A stretch of 64,000 nucleotides of DNA from Pseudomonas eucalypticola (GCF_013374995.1 NZ_CP056030.1:3752501-3816500), one strand, 5' to 3'. Positions 45,350-54,430 are shown, counted from the first letter of the stretch. Notes: a model not told the origin generated them from the letters alone. Program-made: numbers and translations.

Positions 45350-47505
45350 CCGACACCCTCGTCATCCCCCAGGACCCGGCAGGCGCCGCGCCCAAGGCCG
45401 ACTATGCCCCCTGGCTGGAAGCCGTGCTGACCGTGGCCCGCCACTACCGCCTGGACGTGTCGCCGGAAAGCATCCGCCTGGCGTCCCTGCAACCGGATGG
45501 CCGGCTGGAGGACGTGGTGCGGCACATGGCCCGCCAGGCCGGGCTGAGCGTCAAGTTCGCCGGCTTTGACCGCCGCAGCCTCAGCCGTTGGCGCGCGCCG
45601 CTGGTGGTGCAGTTGCGCGACGGCCAGGTGGGCGTGGTGGAAAGCGTGGGCGAAGATGGCGAACTGGGCGTGGTGTTCAGCGGCGACCAGGGCCTGCAAA
45701 GCCGCCTGGCCCCGGCCGCCCTGGCCGGCGAAGCGATCCGCACCGTGGTGCTGCGCCCTACCCGGGCGCTGAGCGACGTGCGCACCGACGACTACGTCAA
45801 GCCTTTCGACGAGCACTGGTTCCGCCGCATCGTGCTGCGCGACCTGCGCCCCTACACCCAGGTGATGATCGCCTCGCTGGTCGCCAACCTGCTGGGCCTG
45901 GCCGGGGTGCTGTTTTCCATGCAGGTGTACGACCGGGTGATTCCGGCCGAATCGCTGCCCACCCTGTACGTGCTGTTCGGCGGCGTGCTGCTGTCCGTCG
46001 TATTCGACTTCGTCATGCGCATCGCGCGCTTGCGCATCACCGACCTGCTGGGCAAGCGTGCCGACCTGCGGGTGTCCGACCTGGTGTTCGGGCACGCCCT
46101 GCGCTTGCGCAACTCGGCGCGGCCGCGTTCCACCGGCTCGTTCATTTCACAGTTGCGCGAGCTGGAACAGATCCGCGACCTGATCACTTCCAGCACCGCC
46201 ACGGCACTGGCCGACCTACCGTTCTTCCTGCTGTTCCTGCTGGTGTTCTACCTGATCGGCGGGGCCCTGGTGGCCATCCCCGTGGTCGCCCTGGTGGCCA
46301 TGGTGCTGCCGGGTATCCTGGCGCAGCGCAAGCTCGCGCGGCTGGCCAACGAGTCCATGCGCGAGGCCGCGTTGCGCAACGCCATGCTGGTGGAAAGCAT
46401 CCAGGGCCTGGACGACATCAAGGCGCTGCAGGCCGAGCAGCGTTTCCAGCAACAGTGGAACCAGTACAACGCAGCCTCCGCGCAAAGCAGCCTGCGCCTG
46501 CGGACCCTCACCAACAGCCTGGTGGCCTGGACCCAGAACGTGCAGAGCGCGGTGTTCGCCGTGGTCATCGTGTTCGGCGCGCCGATGGTCATCGCCGGCG
46601 ACCTGACCACTGGCAGCCTGGTGGCGGCCTCGATCCTGTCCTCGCGAATGATGGCGCCCATGGCGCAGCTGACCCACGTGCTGACCCGCTGGCAACAGGC
46701 CAAAGTGGCGCTGGAAGGCTTGAACCGCATCATGCAGTTGCCGGTGGACCACCCCGAAGGCAGCCAGCGCGTGCACCTGCCCGCCATTCGCGGCGACTAC
46801 CAGTTCAAACAGGCCAGTTTCCGCTACAGCGAAGACGGCGCCCCGGCCCTCAGCGGCCTGAACCTGACCATTCGCCCCGGCGAGCACATCGCCGTACTGG
46901 GCCGCAATGGCGCGGGCAAGTCCACCCTGCTGCAAGCGCTGGCCGGGGCCATGGACCTGGGCACCGGCGAGACCACCCTGGACGGCATCGCCCTGCCCCA
47001 CCTGGACCCTGCCGACCTGCGCCGCGACGTGGGCCTGCTGGCCCAGCACGCGCGGCTGTTCCACGGCACCCTGCGCGACAACATCACCCTGGGCGCCGGC
47101 CAGGCCAGCGACCAGGAGATACTCGCGGCGCTGTCGCTGACCGGCGCCCTGGATTTCGTGCGCCTGCTGCCCAAAGGCATGGACCACCTCATCCTGGAAG
47201 GCGGCCAGGGCTTGTCCGGCGGCCAGCGGCAAAGCCTGTTGCTGTCGCGCCTGCTGTTGCGCCAGCCCCAGGTGTTGTTGCTGGACGAACCCACCGCCAG
47301 CCTCGATGACATCACCGAACGACGCTTGCTGGAACAGTTGGCCACCTGGACCCAGGGCCGCACCCTGGTGGTGGCCACCCACCGGGTCAGCCTGCTGCAA
47401 CTGGTCGAGCGGATCATCGTGCTCGACGGTGGCCGCATCGTCATCGATGACCACCGCGACGCCGCGCTGGCGCGCCTCAAGCAACCTCAAGGAGCCCAGG
47501 CATGA
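45346..47505 (+). CDS. bapC: Type I secretion ABC transporter (LapB/BapC-like)
   Basis: 719-residue inner-membrane ATPase that powers adhesin export. Residues 1 to about 140 form a C39-peptidase-like domain without the catalytic Cys (YAPWLEAVLTVARHYRLDVS), as in RTX and adhesin exporters. A six-helix ABC membrane domain follows. The nucleotide domain has Walker A AVLGRNGAGKSTLLQALAG, signature GGQGLSGGQRQSLLLSRLLL and Walker B VLLLDEPTASLDD, then the His switch VVATHRVSLL. The start overlaps the TolC gene stop and the stop overlaps the HlyD gene start (ATGA both times), so the three products are made from one coupled message. Confidence 0.95.
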   Translation: MTDTLVIPQDPAGAAPKADYAPWLEAVLTVARHYRLDVSPESIRLASLQPDGRLEDVVRHMARQAGLSVKFAGFDRRSLSRWRAPLVVQLRDGQVGVVESVGEDGELGVVFSGDQGLQSRLAPAALAGEAIRTVVLRPTRALSDVRTDDYVKPFDEHWFRRIVLRDLRPYTQVMIASLVANLLGLAGVLFSMQVYDRVIPAESLPTLYVLFGGVLLSVVFDFVMRIARLRITDLLGKRADLRVSDLVFGHALRLRNSARPRSTGSFISQLRELEQIRDLITSSTATALADLPFFLLFLLVFYLIGGALVAIPVVALVAMVLPGILAQRKLARLANESMREAALRNAMLVESIQGLDDIKALQAEQRFQQQWNQYNAASAQSSLRLRTLTNSLVAWTQNVQSAVFAVVIVFGAPMVIAGDLTTGSLVAASILSSRMMAPMAQLTHVLTRWQQAKVALEGLNRIMQLPVDHPEGSQRVHLPAIRGDYQFKQASFRYSEDGAPALSGLNLTIRPGEHIAVLGRNGAGKSTLLQALAGAMDLGTGETTLDGIALPHLDPADLRRDVGLLAQHARLFHGTLRDNITLGAGQASDQEILAALSLTGALDFVRLLPKGMDHLILEGGQGLSGGQRQSLLLSRLLLRQPQVLLLDEPTASLDDITERRLLEQLATWTQGRTLVVATHRVSLLQLVERIIVLDGGRIVIDDHRDAALARLKQPQGAQA

Positions 47506-48683
47506 GCACTTACGAGCACGCGTCCTATCTGGACGGCGATGACGACCGTGGCCTGGTGCGCGGCACCCGGGTGATCTGGGGCTGCGCGCTGATGCTGGGC
47601 TGCTTCTTTGCCTGGGCCTACTGGTTCCAGGTGGTGGAGGTGTCCACCGGCACCGGCAAGGTCATCCCCAGTTCCCGCGAGCAGGTGATCCAGTCCATGG
47701 AGGGCGGCATCATCAAGCAGATGAACGTCACCGAAGGGGCACTGGTGGAGCGCGGCGAAGTGCTCGCCCAACTCGACCCGGTGAAGAATGAATCCAACGT
47801 CGGCGAGAGCGAAGCCAAATACCGTGCGGCCCTGGCCAGCGTCAGCCGCCTGCAGGCGGAGGTCAGCGACAAACCGCTGAAGTTTCCCGACTCGCTGGCG
47901 GCCTACCCCGACCTGATCCGTGCCGAGACCGAGCTGTACACCACCCGTCATCGCGGGCTGGAGGCCATCCTGGCCGGTATTCAGGACAGCCTGCGGCTGG
48001 TGCGCAGCGAGCTGGAAATCACCGAGAACCTGGCCAAGATCGGCGCCTCCAGCCGGGTCGAGGTGTTACGCCTGAACCGCCAGCGCTCGGAGCTGGAGCT
48101 CAAGGCCACCGAGGCGCGTTCGGACTACATGGTGCATGCCCGTGAAGACCTGGCCAAGGCCAACGCCGAAGCGGACATGCTGGTGGCCATCATCCGCGGG
48201 CGCAACGACTCGCTGGAACGCCTGACCTTGCGCTCGCCAGTGCGCGGCATCGTCAAGGACATCAAGGTCACCACCGTGGGTGGCGTGGTGCCGCCCAATG
48301 GCCAACTGATGGAGATCGTGCCCCTGGACGAGCAACTGCTGATCGAGACCCGCATCGCGCCGCGGGACATCGCCTTCATCCACCCGGACCAGGAGGCCAA
48401 GGTCAAGATCACCGCCTACGACTACTCGATCTACGGCAGCCTGGACGGCAAGGTGGTGACCATCTCCCCGGACACCATCCAGGACGAGGCCAAGCCGGAG
48501 GTGTTCTATTACCGGGTGTTCATCCGTACCACGGCCGACGTTTTGCGCAACAAGGTCGGCAAGACCTTCGCGATCGTGCCGGGCATGATCGCCACCGTCG
48601 ACATCCGCACCGGCGAGAAGACCGTGTTCGACTACCTGATCAAACCGCTGAACCGCGCCCGCGAAGCCCTGCGCGAGCGCTGA
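47502..48683 (+). CDS. bapD: HlyD-family membrane-fusion protein of the adhesin secretion system
   Basis: 393-residue periplasmic adaptor. A single N-terminal membrane segment (VIWGCALMLGCFFAWAYWFQ, about residues 24-43) is followed by the lipoyl half-motif VIPSSREQVIQSMEGGIIKQ. A long helical hairpin (about residues 110-240) and the conserved HlyD C-terminal region LRSPVRGIVKDIKVTTVGGV, IAFIHPDQEAKVKITAYDYS, then VVTISPDTI complete it. It links the ABC exporter to the TolC channel. The start overlaps the ABC gene stop. It is the last gene of the adhesin operon; the next gene is convergent, 14 nt away. Confidence 0.94.
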   Translation: MSTYEHASYLDGDDDRGLVRGTRVIWGCALMLGCFFAWAYWFQVVEVSTGTGKVIPSSREQVIQSMEGGIIKQMNVTEGALVERGEVLAQLDPVKNESNVGESEAKYRAALASVSRLQAEVSDKPLKFPDSLAAYPDLIRAETELYTTRHRGLEAILAGIQDSLRLVRSELEITENLAKIGASSRVEVLRLNRQRSELELKATEARSDYMVHAREDLAKANAEADMLVAIIRGRNDSLERLTLRSPVRGIVKDIKVTTVGGVVPPNGQLMEIVPLDEQLLIETRIAPRDIAFIHPDQEAKVKITAYDYSIYGSLDGKVVTISPDTIQDEAKPEVFYYRVFIRTTADVLRNKVGKTFAIVPGMIATVDIRTGEKTVFDYLIKPLNRAREALRER

Positions 48684-48697
48684 CAGGCAGTGGGCGA

Positions 48698-49363
48698 TCA
48701 GCGGCTCGCCAGCTTGGTGGTGGGCGCCTGCAACGGCTGCGACTGGGCCAGGTACCGCTGCCACTCGCGGCTGATCTCGGCGTAGGGCAAGAAGATGCTC
48801 ACCCGGGGTTCGTTCGCCAGGTCTTGGCGTTTGAGCCCCGCCAGGTCGCCGCGGGTCAGGTAGGCGACATTGATGCCCACCGCCTTGCCATCCGCGGCAA
48901 ACACTGGCCCACCGGACATGCCTTTTGCCGTGGCGCCGTCATGGGTACCGTACATCACCGCACCTTCCTGGGCGTTCAGGCGCACCATGGCCGGCAGCGC
49001 ATGACCTTCACCCTTGATAGGTACGTACAGCGAGTTGAAGCCCACTGCCGTCAGCGTTTCCCCCGGCGCATAAGCGCGCCACTGGGGAACACGGTCGGCT
49101 TTGTGACGGAAGAACTGCACGTCGGCCTGGCCTTGGTAGACAGCACCCGGCAGGTACGGGATGTGCTTGACGGTCACGGCGTAGTCGGCGTTCCACTGCA
49201 CCGCGGTGCCCATCAGCATGAAAGGCAATGGCCCCCCTGAGTGAACGACGAAGGCTTGATCATAGACTGGGTCCGTGGTGTAGGCGGTCGGCATTCCGTT
49301 GCACCCGCTGAGCAGCACACAGGCTGCCAGGAATGACTTAAGGGGGTACATGGTGGCACACAT
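48698..49363 (-). CDS. Trypsin-like serine protease, predicted lipoprotein
   Basis: 221 residues. The N-terminus ends in a lipobox (CVLLSGC), so the protein should be lipid-anchored in the periplasm. The chymotrypsin-fold marks are the nucleophile GMSGGPVFAADGKAVGINVA and a His in DYAVTVKHIPYL; the Asp of the triad is not obvious. Length is close to a single protease domain with no PDZ domain. ATG 49363 and ATG 49351 (codon 5) are both possible and neither has a good Shine-Dalgarno. It lies tail-to-tail with the adhesin secretion operon, so a role in processing surface proteins is conceivable but unproven. Confidence 0.75.
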   Translation of the reverse strand: MCATMYPLKSFLAACVLLSGCNGMPTAYTTDPVYDQAFVVHSGGPLPFMLMGTAVQWNADYAVTVKHIPYLPGAVYQGQADVQFFRHKADRVPQWRAYAPGETLTAVGFNSLYVPIKGEGHALPAMVRLNAQEGAVMYGTHDGATAKGMSGGPVFAADGKAVGINVAYLTRGDLAGLKRQDLANEPRVSIFLPYAEISREWQRYLAQSQPLQAPTTKLASR

Positions 49364-49627
49364 AGGTGATGAGAGGTGGCGAGAATATATCAGTGTGCCA
49401 CTACTCCGTCGATAGCCTGAGACTACCGTTCGGCTGGATCCAATCGTCTTACTGCATGAACTGTCTGGTTACATTTTGTGCGTCGGGTCGTCAACGTCCG
49501 CGCGCAAACAGCGCGCAAAACGCACCGAAATGTATCAGCGGGCGCCCCATTGTGGTGACAGCCCCCTCGTGGGATGCGATCATTATCGGCTCATCTGCCC
49601 GTACCACCCCCCGCTCCAGAGGCTCCC

Positions 49628-50515
49628 TTGTCCAAAGGCATCATCTCGTCCGTCATGGCATCGACGCTGTTCGCCGTGATGTATTTCTATACTTCACTGC
49701 TCACGCCGCTCGATGGCGAAGAAATCTTCGGCTGGCGCATCCTGCTCACCGTACCCTGCGTAACCCTGTTCCTGGTGATCACCCGCGACTTCAAGCTGGT
49801 CATCGGCCTGCTCGAACGCATGCGCGCGCGCCCCATTCTGGTGCTGGGCAGCGTCGGCACGGCGTCGCTGCTGGGCCTGCAGCTGTGGCTCTTCCTTTGG
49901 GCGCCGTTGCATGGGCGCAGTCTGCCGGTGTCCCTCGGGTACTTCCTGCTGCCGCTGACCATGGTGCTCACCGGACGGGTGGTTTATGGCGAGCGCTTGT
50001 CGTACCTGCAGAAAGTCGCCGTGGGTTTCGCCCTGTGCGGCGTGGGGCATGAGCTGTGGGTACACGGCAGCTTCGCCTGGGAAACCCTGGTGGTCGCCTC
50101 CGGCTACCCGGCCTACTTCGTGCTGCGGCGCGCGTGCAAGACCGACCACCTGGGCGGGCTGTGGACCGACATGTGCCTGATGATGGTGCCGGCGCTGTGG
50201 TTCGTGACCACCGGCCCGCTGTCATCGGCCGACCTGCTCCAGCACCCGGCGCTGTACGGCCTGATCCCGGTGCTGGGCATGATCAGCGCCCTGGCGCTGG
50301 TGTCCTACGTGATGGCCAGCCGGCTGCTACCTTTCAGCCTGTTTGGCTTGCTCAGCTACGTTGAACCGGTACTGCTGGTCGGGGTCGCATTGCTGTTGGG
50401 CGAGAGCATCGCGCGCGACCAGTGGTTCACCTACCTGCCGATCTGGCTGGCGGTCGTGGTGCTGATCATCGAGGGTTTCAAGCATTTGGTCCGGGCACGC
50501 CGTCGCGGCGCGTGA
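49628..50515 (+). CDS. rarD: EamA-family transporter RarD
   Basis: 295-residue inner-membrane protein with about ten hydrophobic helices, RarD branch of the drug/metabolite transporter superfamily; the substrate is not firmly known. Typical segments are KGIISSVMASTLFAVMYFYT, LTPLDGEEIFGWRILLTVPC, and the late SYVEPVLLVGVALLLGE. The start is chosen as TTG at 49628, because it is preceded by AGAGG at good spacing and gives the family N-terminus SKGIISSVMAS; an in-frame ATG at 49574 would add 18 Pro-rich residues. It converges with the AEC transporter with a single base between the stop codons. Confidence 0.88.
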   Translation: MSKGIISSVMASTLFAVMYFYTSLLTPLDGEEIFGWRILLTVPCVTLFLVITRDFKLVIGLLERMRARPILVLGSVGTASLLGLQLWLFLWAPLHGRSLPVSLGYFLLPLTMVLTGRVVYGERLSYLQKVAVGFALCGVGHELWVHGSFAWETLVVASGYPAYFVLRRACKTDHLGGLWTDMCLMMVPALWFVTTGPLSSADLLQHPALYGLIPVLGMISALALVSYVMASRLLPFSLFGLLSYVEPVLLVGVALLLGESIARDQWFTYLPIWLAVVVLIIEGFKHLVRARRRGA

Positions 50516-50516
50516 G

Positions 50517-51449
50517 TCACAAGTGCGCGACCATCAGTACCGCACTGATGGTGAAGAAGGACGCCAGGGTGGTCAATACCAGCGCCGCCGCGCAGCGCCC
50601 TTCCAGGCCGAAGCGTTGGCCGAGAATGGGGTAGACGCTCATCATCGGCGCGGCGGCGATCACCACGCCGGCCAGCATCATGGGTGCCGGTATGTCGCCC
50701 AGCAGCCAGAACAGCAGCGCCACCAGTCCGGGGTGCAGCAACAGCTTGCCGGCGCCGATCACACCTAGCTCGTTCAGTTGCCCGCGTACCCGGGTGCCGA
50801 ACAACACCCCGCCAATTACGAACAGCGCTGCGGGCGCCGAGGCCTGGGCCAGCATCTCGATGACCTTCAATGGCGCGGTGGGAATACGCACCCCCGCCAG
50901 CGACAGGCCGCCGCCAATGATGATCGACACGATCAAGGGGTTCTTGCCCAGGCGCTTAAGGGTTTCGATGACGATACGCCGGGCTGATCCCCCCTGTTGC
51001 TCCCCGGCCTCGGCCAACGCCAGCGCTACGGGAATCATCACCAGGTTTTCGATGATCATGCCCAGGGCCAGCGCCACCACCGCCGGCGGCCCTGCCACCA
51101 TGGCGGCGATGGGGTAGCCGATGAAGCCGCTGTTGGACACCGACATGCCCATGCCCGCGATGGCAGCGTTGGCCACGCTGGCCTGGCGCGTGCGACGAAA
51201 GACCATGAAACCGGCGGTGAAACTGCCCAGTGAGGCCATGCCGTAGGCCAGCAGGTAGTGGGCGTTGAAGACTTCACTGATGGGCCGGTCGGCCAGCGCG
51301 TGGATCACCAGAGCGGGCAGGCAGAAGATGATCACGAACGTGCCGACGCCGCGCACTTGCTCGCGGCTCAGCAGTTTGAGGGCAGAGGCCAGGTAGCCCA
51401 GGCCAATGATGATGAAGATCGGCGCGGTGATGGCGAGCACGTCGAACAA
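50517..51449 (-). CDS. AEC-family transporter (auxin-efflux-carrier type)
   Basis: 310-residue inner-membrane protein with about ten helices, related to malonate/malate-type permeases. Family features are ITAPIFIIIGLGYLASALKL, FVIIFCLPALVIHALADRPI, MSVSNSGFIGYPIAAMVAGP and the C-terminal APMMSVYPILGQRFG. The start codon is TTG at 51449 with GAGGAA eight bases upstream; no ATG in frame lies near. The substrate is unknown. Its stop is one base from the stop of rarD. Confidence 0.88.
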   Translation of the reverse strand: MFDVLAITAPIFIIIGLGYLASALKLLSREQVRGVGTFVIIFCLPALVIHALADRPISEVFNAHYLLAYGMASLGSFTAGFMVFRRTRQASVANAAIAGMGMSVSNSGFIGYPIAAMVAGPPAVVALALGMIIENLVMIPVALALAEAGEQQGGSARRIVIETLKRLGKNPLIVSIIIGGGLSLAGVRIPTAPLKVIEMLAQASAPAALFVIGGVLFGTRVRGQLNELGVIGAGKLLLHPGLVALLFWLLGDIPAPMMLAGVVIAAAPMMSVYPILGQRFGLEGRCAAALVLTTLASFFTISAVLMVAHL

Positions 51450-51490
51450 AGGTCGTGTTCCTCAAGTAAAGGCGATGGCCACCTCGAACT

Positions 51491-51575
51491 GTAGCAGCAG
51501 ACCTGGCCGCGTCGTGAACGCCGCGCTGCATCAGGCACACCGCCTGCACCCCGACGCGGCCAGGTCCGCTGCTAC
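51491..51575. repeat. REP inverted pair (hairpin)
   Basis: GTAGCAGCAGACCTGGCCGC followed by GTCG at 51491-51514 pairs with 51552-51575 with one mismatch over 24 nt; the loop is 37 nt. It occupies the gap between the oxidoreductase stop (51596) and the AEC gene start, and is unrelated in sequence to the two tandem arrays. It is likely a solitary BIME that forms the 3' end of the oxidoreductase message. Confidence 0.8.
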
Positions 51576-51595
51576 GCGGCGGTGGTCACACGAGG

Positions 51596-52645
51596 CTATT
51601 GCGGGATCACCACCCGCTCACGCGTCTGGCACGCCTGCGCGATGGCCTCCACCACCCGCAGGTTCTGCAACCCGTCGCGCACGCTCACCAATGGTTGCGC
51701 CTGCCCGCGAATCACCTGGCAGAAGTGCGCCAGTTGCCGCGCCAGCGGATCATCCCGGTCCTGGGCCAATTGCTCGCAATCAAACGGTTTCCACCACGAC
51801 CGGTCTTCGGCCTGGCCAAACCGTTTGAGGCGCATGGTGGGCACCGACAGTTGGCCAAAGGTGCCGGTGATCACGTAGCAGTCTTCATCGTCATAGTGGC
51901 AATAGCTTTTGTTTTCTTCACTGGTCTGCTCCCAACTGCGCGGACTGGCCGCGGTGTCCGACAGCATGAACGTGCCCAGCGCGCCACTGGCGAAGCGCAG
52001 CAGGACAGCGGCTGTGTCTTCCACCTCGAAGCCGCGGGTGTTGCTGGAGGCCATGGCCTGCACCTCGACGATTTCGCCGCACAGCGAACGCAGGTTGCCG
52101 ATTTCATGGATCAGGTTCAGCAAGATCGGCCCGCCCCCGGCGACCGTGCGCCAGGGCCCTGCGGCAAAGTACTCGTCCGGCTTGAAGAACAGCGCGCTGC
52201 CCATCACCGCCACCAAATTGCCCAGCACGCCCTCGCCCACCAGCCGCCGGGCCTGTTCCAGGATGGGGCTATGGGCGCGGTGGTGGCCAACCAGCAACGG
52301 CGTATTCGACGCCAGGCTGGCGGCATACAGGCGCTCGCCGTCCTCCAGGCTGTGGGCCAGGGGTTTCTCTACCAGTGCCGGCACCTCGGCCGCCAGGCAC
52401 GCCAGGGCCTGGGGCACATGCAGGGGGTTGGGCGTCGCGAGGATGATGCCGTCGGGTCGCTCGGCAGCGAACAGCGCCTCCAGTGACGGGTACAGCGGCA
52501 CCTGGTACCGATCGGCCAGCTCACGGGCGGCGGCCGACGGGTCGACGATGGCCGCCAGTTGGCAATCGGGGCTGGCGTGGATCTGTTCCAGGTGGCTACG
52601 GCCGATCATGCCGGCACCGGCGACGGCGATACGAAGAAGGGGCAT
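51596..52645 (-). CDS. Gfo/Idh/MocA-family oxidoreductase
   Basis: 349-residue NAD(P)-dependent oxidoreductase. The Rossmann start is RIAVAGAGMIGRSHLEQIHA, followed by the family motif ALVEKPLAHSLEDGERLYAA with the catalytic Lys of EKP (about residue 95) and VGHHRAHSPILEQARRLVGE. The C-terminal beta-sheet domain carries GGPILLNLIHEIGNLRSLCG with the conserved His. Members act on inositols, sugars or amino-sugars; the substrate here is not identifiable. It is divergent from a LysR regulator 73 bp away, which is its likely controller. Confidence 0.9.
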   Translation of the reverse strand: MPLLRIAVAGAGMIGRSHLEQIHASPDCQLAAIVDPSAAARELADRYQVPLYPSLEALFAAERPDGIILATPNPLHVPQALACLAAEVPALVEKPLAHSLEDGERLYAASLASNTPLLVGHHRAHSPILEQARRLVGEGVLGNLVAVMGSALFFKPDEYFAAGPWRTVAGGGPILLNLIHEIGNLRSLCGEIVEVQAMASSNTRGFEVEDTAAVLLRFASGALGTFMLSDTAASPRSWEQTSEENKSYCHYDDEDCYVITGTFGQLSVPTMRLKRFGQAEDRSWWKPFDCEQLAQDRDDPLARQLAHFCQVIRGQAQPLVSVRDGLQNLRVVEAIAQACQTRERVVIPQ

Positions 52646-52710
52646 AGGGCTCTCTGATTGTTATGGGTGAGCAGTGGGCGTAGCTTAATACAGTGCGATC
52701 AGGACATAAT

Positions 52711-52725
52711 TCTTCATTATGAAGA
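52711..52725. promoter_or_regulatory. 15-bp palindrome across the LysR start codon
   Basis: TCTTCATTATGAAGA is a perfect dyad around a single central base and contains the LysR ATG (52719-52721). It lies in the divergent promoter region of the LysR and Gfo/Idh/MocA genes. A regulator bound here would block its own translation-start region, consistent with autorepression. Confidence 0.5.
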
Positions 52726-53663
52726 TTCAGAATGCGCAATTAGCGAACAATGAACCCTTTCTGCGCGACCTGCAGTTGTTCTGCAGCGTGGCCCGCCACG
52801 CTAGCTTTGTCGCAGCGGCGCAGGAAAGCGGCATCTCCCCTGCCCACCTGAGCAAGCGCATCGCGTTGCTGGAGGCGGCCCTGGGGGTCAAGCTGTTCCA
52901 GCGCACCACCCGCCGCGTCAACATCACCGCCGACGGCGAAACAGCCTTCACGTGGGCCCAGACCCTGTTGGGTAATGTCGACGACATGCTCCAGGCCTTG
53001 TCCGGGGTACGCAACGAACCGCGCGGCGCGCTGCGTATCAGCACCAGCCTGCGCCTGGGCCGCGAGTACATCGCGCCGGTCATGGCGCGTCTGCGCCAGC
53101 GCTACCCGGCGCTGGAAGTGTGGCTGGAGCTACTGGACCGGCGCGCCGACCTGATCGCCGAGAACTTCGACATCGACATCCGGGTGGGTGAAGTGCTGGA
53201 ACAACACCTGATTGCCCACCGCATCACCACGAGCTACCGCATCCTGTGTGCCGCCCCCGTCTATCTGGAACGCATGGGCGCCCCGCGCAGCCTGGCCGAA
53301 CTGGCCCAGCACGACTGCCTGTTGTTCCGCGAGCGTGACCAGCGCTTCGGCCTGTGGCGCCTGCACGGCGCGAATGGCGAAGAGAGCGTCAAAGTCACCG
53401 GCCCCATGGCCTCCAACCACAGCGACGTGGTGCGCCAGTGGGCGCACGAGGGGTACGGCATCATCATGGCCTCGATGTGGGACGTCGCGGCCAGCCTCAA
53501 GGCGGGAGAACTGGTGCAAGTGCTGCCGGGCTACCGCCAGCCGGCGGACGTGTGGGCGGTGACCACGGCGCGGGGTGGGGAATCGGAGAAGATTCGGGTG
53601 TGCATTGAATTTCTCAAGCAATCCCTGACCCACGGCCCGCAGGCGCTGGTAACACGGATTTGA
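52719..53663 (+). CDS. LysR-family transcriptional regulator
   Basis: 314 residues. The DNA-binding domain is FLRDLQLFCSVARHASFVAA, AAQESGISPAHLSKRIALLE and then LGVKLFQRTTRRVNITADGE. The effector domain from about residue 100 (GALRISTSLRLGREYIAPVM, ENFDIDIRVGE) is of the CrgA/DmlR-like group. The start ATG lies in a 15-bp palindrome and has only a distant AGGA (14 nt). It is divergent from the Gfo/Idh/MocA gene and probably controls it. Directly after its stop begins the second repeat array. Confidence 0.9.
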   Translation: MKIQNAQLANNEPFLRDLQLFCSVARHASFVAAAQESGISPAHLSKRIALLEAALGVKLFQRTTRRVNITADGETAFTWAQTLLGNVDDMLQALSGVRNEPRGALRISTSLRLGREYIAPVMARLRQRYPALEVWLELLDRRADLIAENFDIDIRVGEVLEQHLIAHRITTSYRILCAAPVYLERMGAPRSLAELAQHDCLLFRERDQRFGLWRLHGANGEESVKVTGPMASNHSDVVRQWAHEGYGIIMASMWDVAASLKAGELVQVLPGYRQPADVWAVTTARGGESEKIRVCIEFLKQSLTHGPQALVTRI

Positions 53664-54373
53664 GCCAGGCAAACAAGGCGGTCGAGGCAATGGCACAGGC
53701 ATAACTGGCCCGAAACAGATGTGGGGCCGGTGGGGGCGCCGAGCCCTTGGCCGGGAAACGCCGCGCGGGCGGCGCACGGTCTCAAGGGCGCCGGAGAAAC
53801 CCAAGCCATGCATCTAGAGGCCCTGATACGGTCTCAAGCCGGAAAAACAAGGCGGTCCAGGCAATCCCACAGGCATAACTGGCCCGAAACAGATGTGGGA
53901 CCGGGGGGGCGCCGAGCCCTTGCCCGGGAAGCGCCGCGCGGGCGGCGCACGGTCTCAAGGGCGCTGGAGAAACCCAAGCCATGCATCTAGAGGCCCTGAT
54001 ACGGTCTCAAGCCGGAAAAACAAGGCGGTCCAGGCAATCCCACAGGCATAACTGGCCCGAAACAGATGTGGGACCGGGCTTGCCCGGGAAGCGCCGCGCG
54101 GGCGGCGCACGGTCTCGAGGGCGCTGGAGAAACCCAAGCCATGCATCTAGATGCCCTGATACGGTCTCAAGCCGGAAAAACAAGGCGGTCCAGGCAATCC
54201 CACAGGCATAACTGGCCCGAAACAGATGTGGGACCGGGCTTGCCCGGGAAGCGCCGCGCGGGCGGCGCACGGTCTCGAGGGCGCTGGAGAAACCCAAGCC
54301 ATGCATCTAGAGGCCCTGATACGGTCTCAAGCCGGAAAAACAAGGCGGTCCAGGCAATCCCACAGGCATAACT
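53664..54373 (+). repeat. Second REP array, forward units left of the IS
   Basis: The anchor CATAACTGGCCCGAAACAGA recurs at 53700, 53874, 54047 and 54207, with the last copy cut at 54367 by the IS. Steps are 174, 173, 160 and 160 bp. Each unit has a REP core (TGTGGGACCGGGCTTGCCCG then GGAAGCGCC), a GC-rich CGCGCGGGCGGCGC, and a longer tail with ATGCATCTAGAGGCCCTGAT and GGAAAAACAAGGCGG. The two 160-bp units carry the simple core GGGCTTGCCCGGG; the longer units insert GGGGCGCCGAGCC within it. There are open frames in places but no consistent protein, so it is non-coding. Confidence 0.93.
54366..54373. repeat. Target-site duplication, left copy
   Basis: GCATAACT precedes the IS left end and is repeated directly after the right end (55755-55762). 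Joining the flanks at one copy restores the array sequence CACAGGCATAACTGGCCCGA exactly, so insertion was simple and recent relative to array divergence. Confidence 0.92.
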
Positions 54374-54400
54374 GATCGTGTCCCAGGAAGTGGTGTAACT
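54374..54400. repeat. IS left terminal inverted repeat
   Basis: Begins GATCGTGTCCCAGGAAGTGG and continues TGTAACT; identical over 27 bp to the complement of the right end. After base 27 the two ends diverge (CATC against AAAC). Confidence 0.93.
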
Positions 54401-54430
54401 CATCAAGGCTTGAGCCACTGAGTTTGCCGT

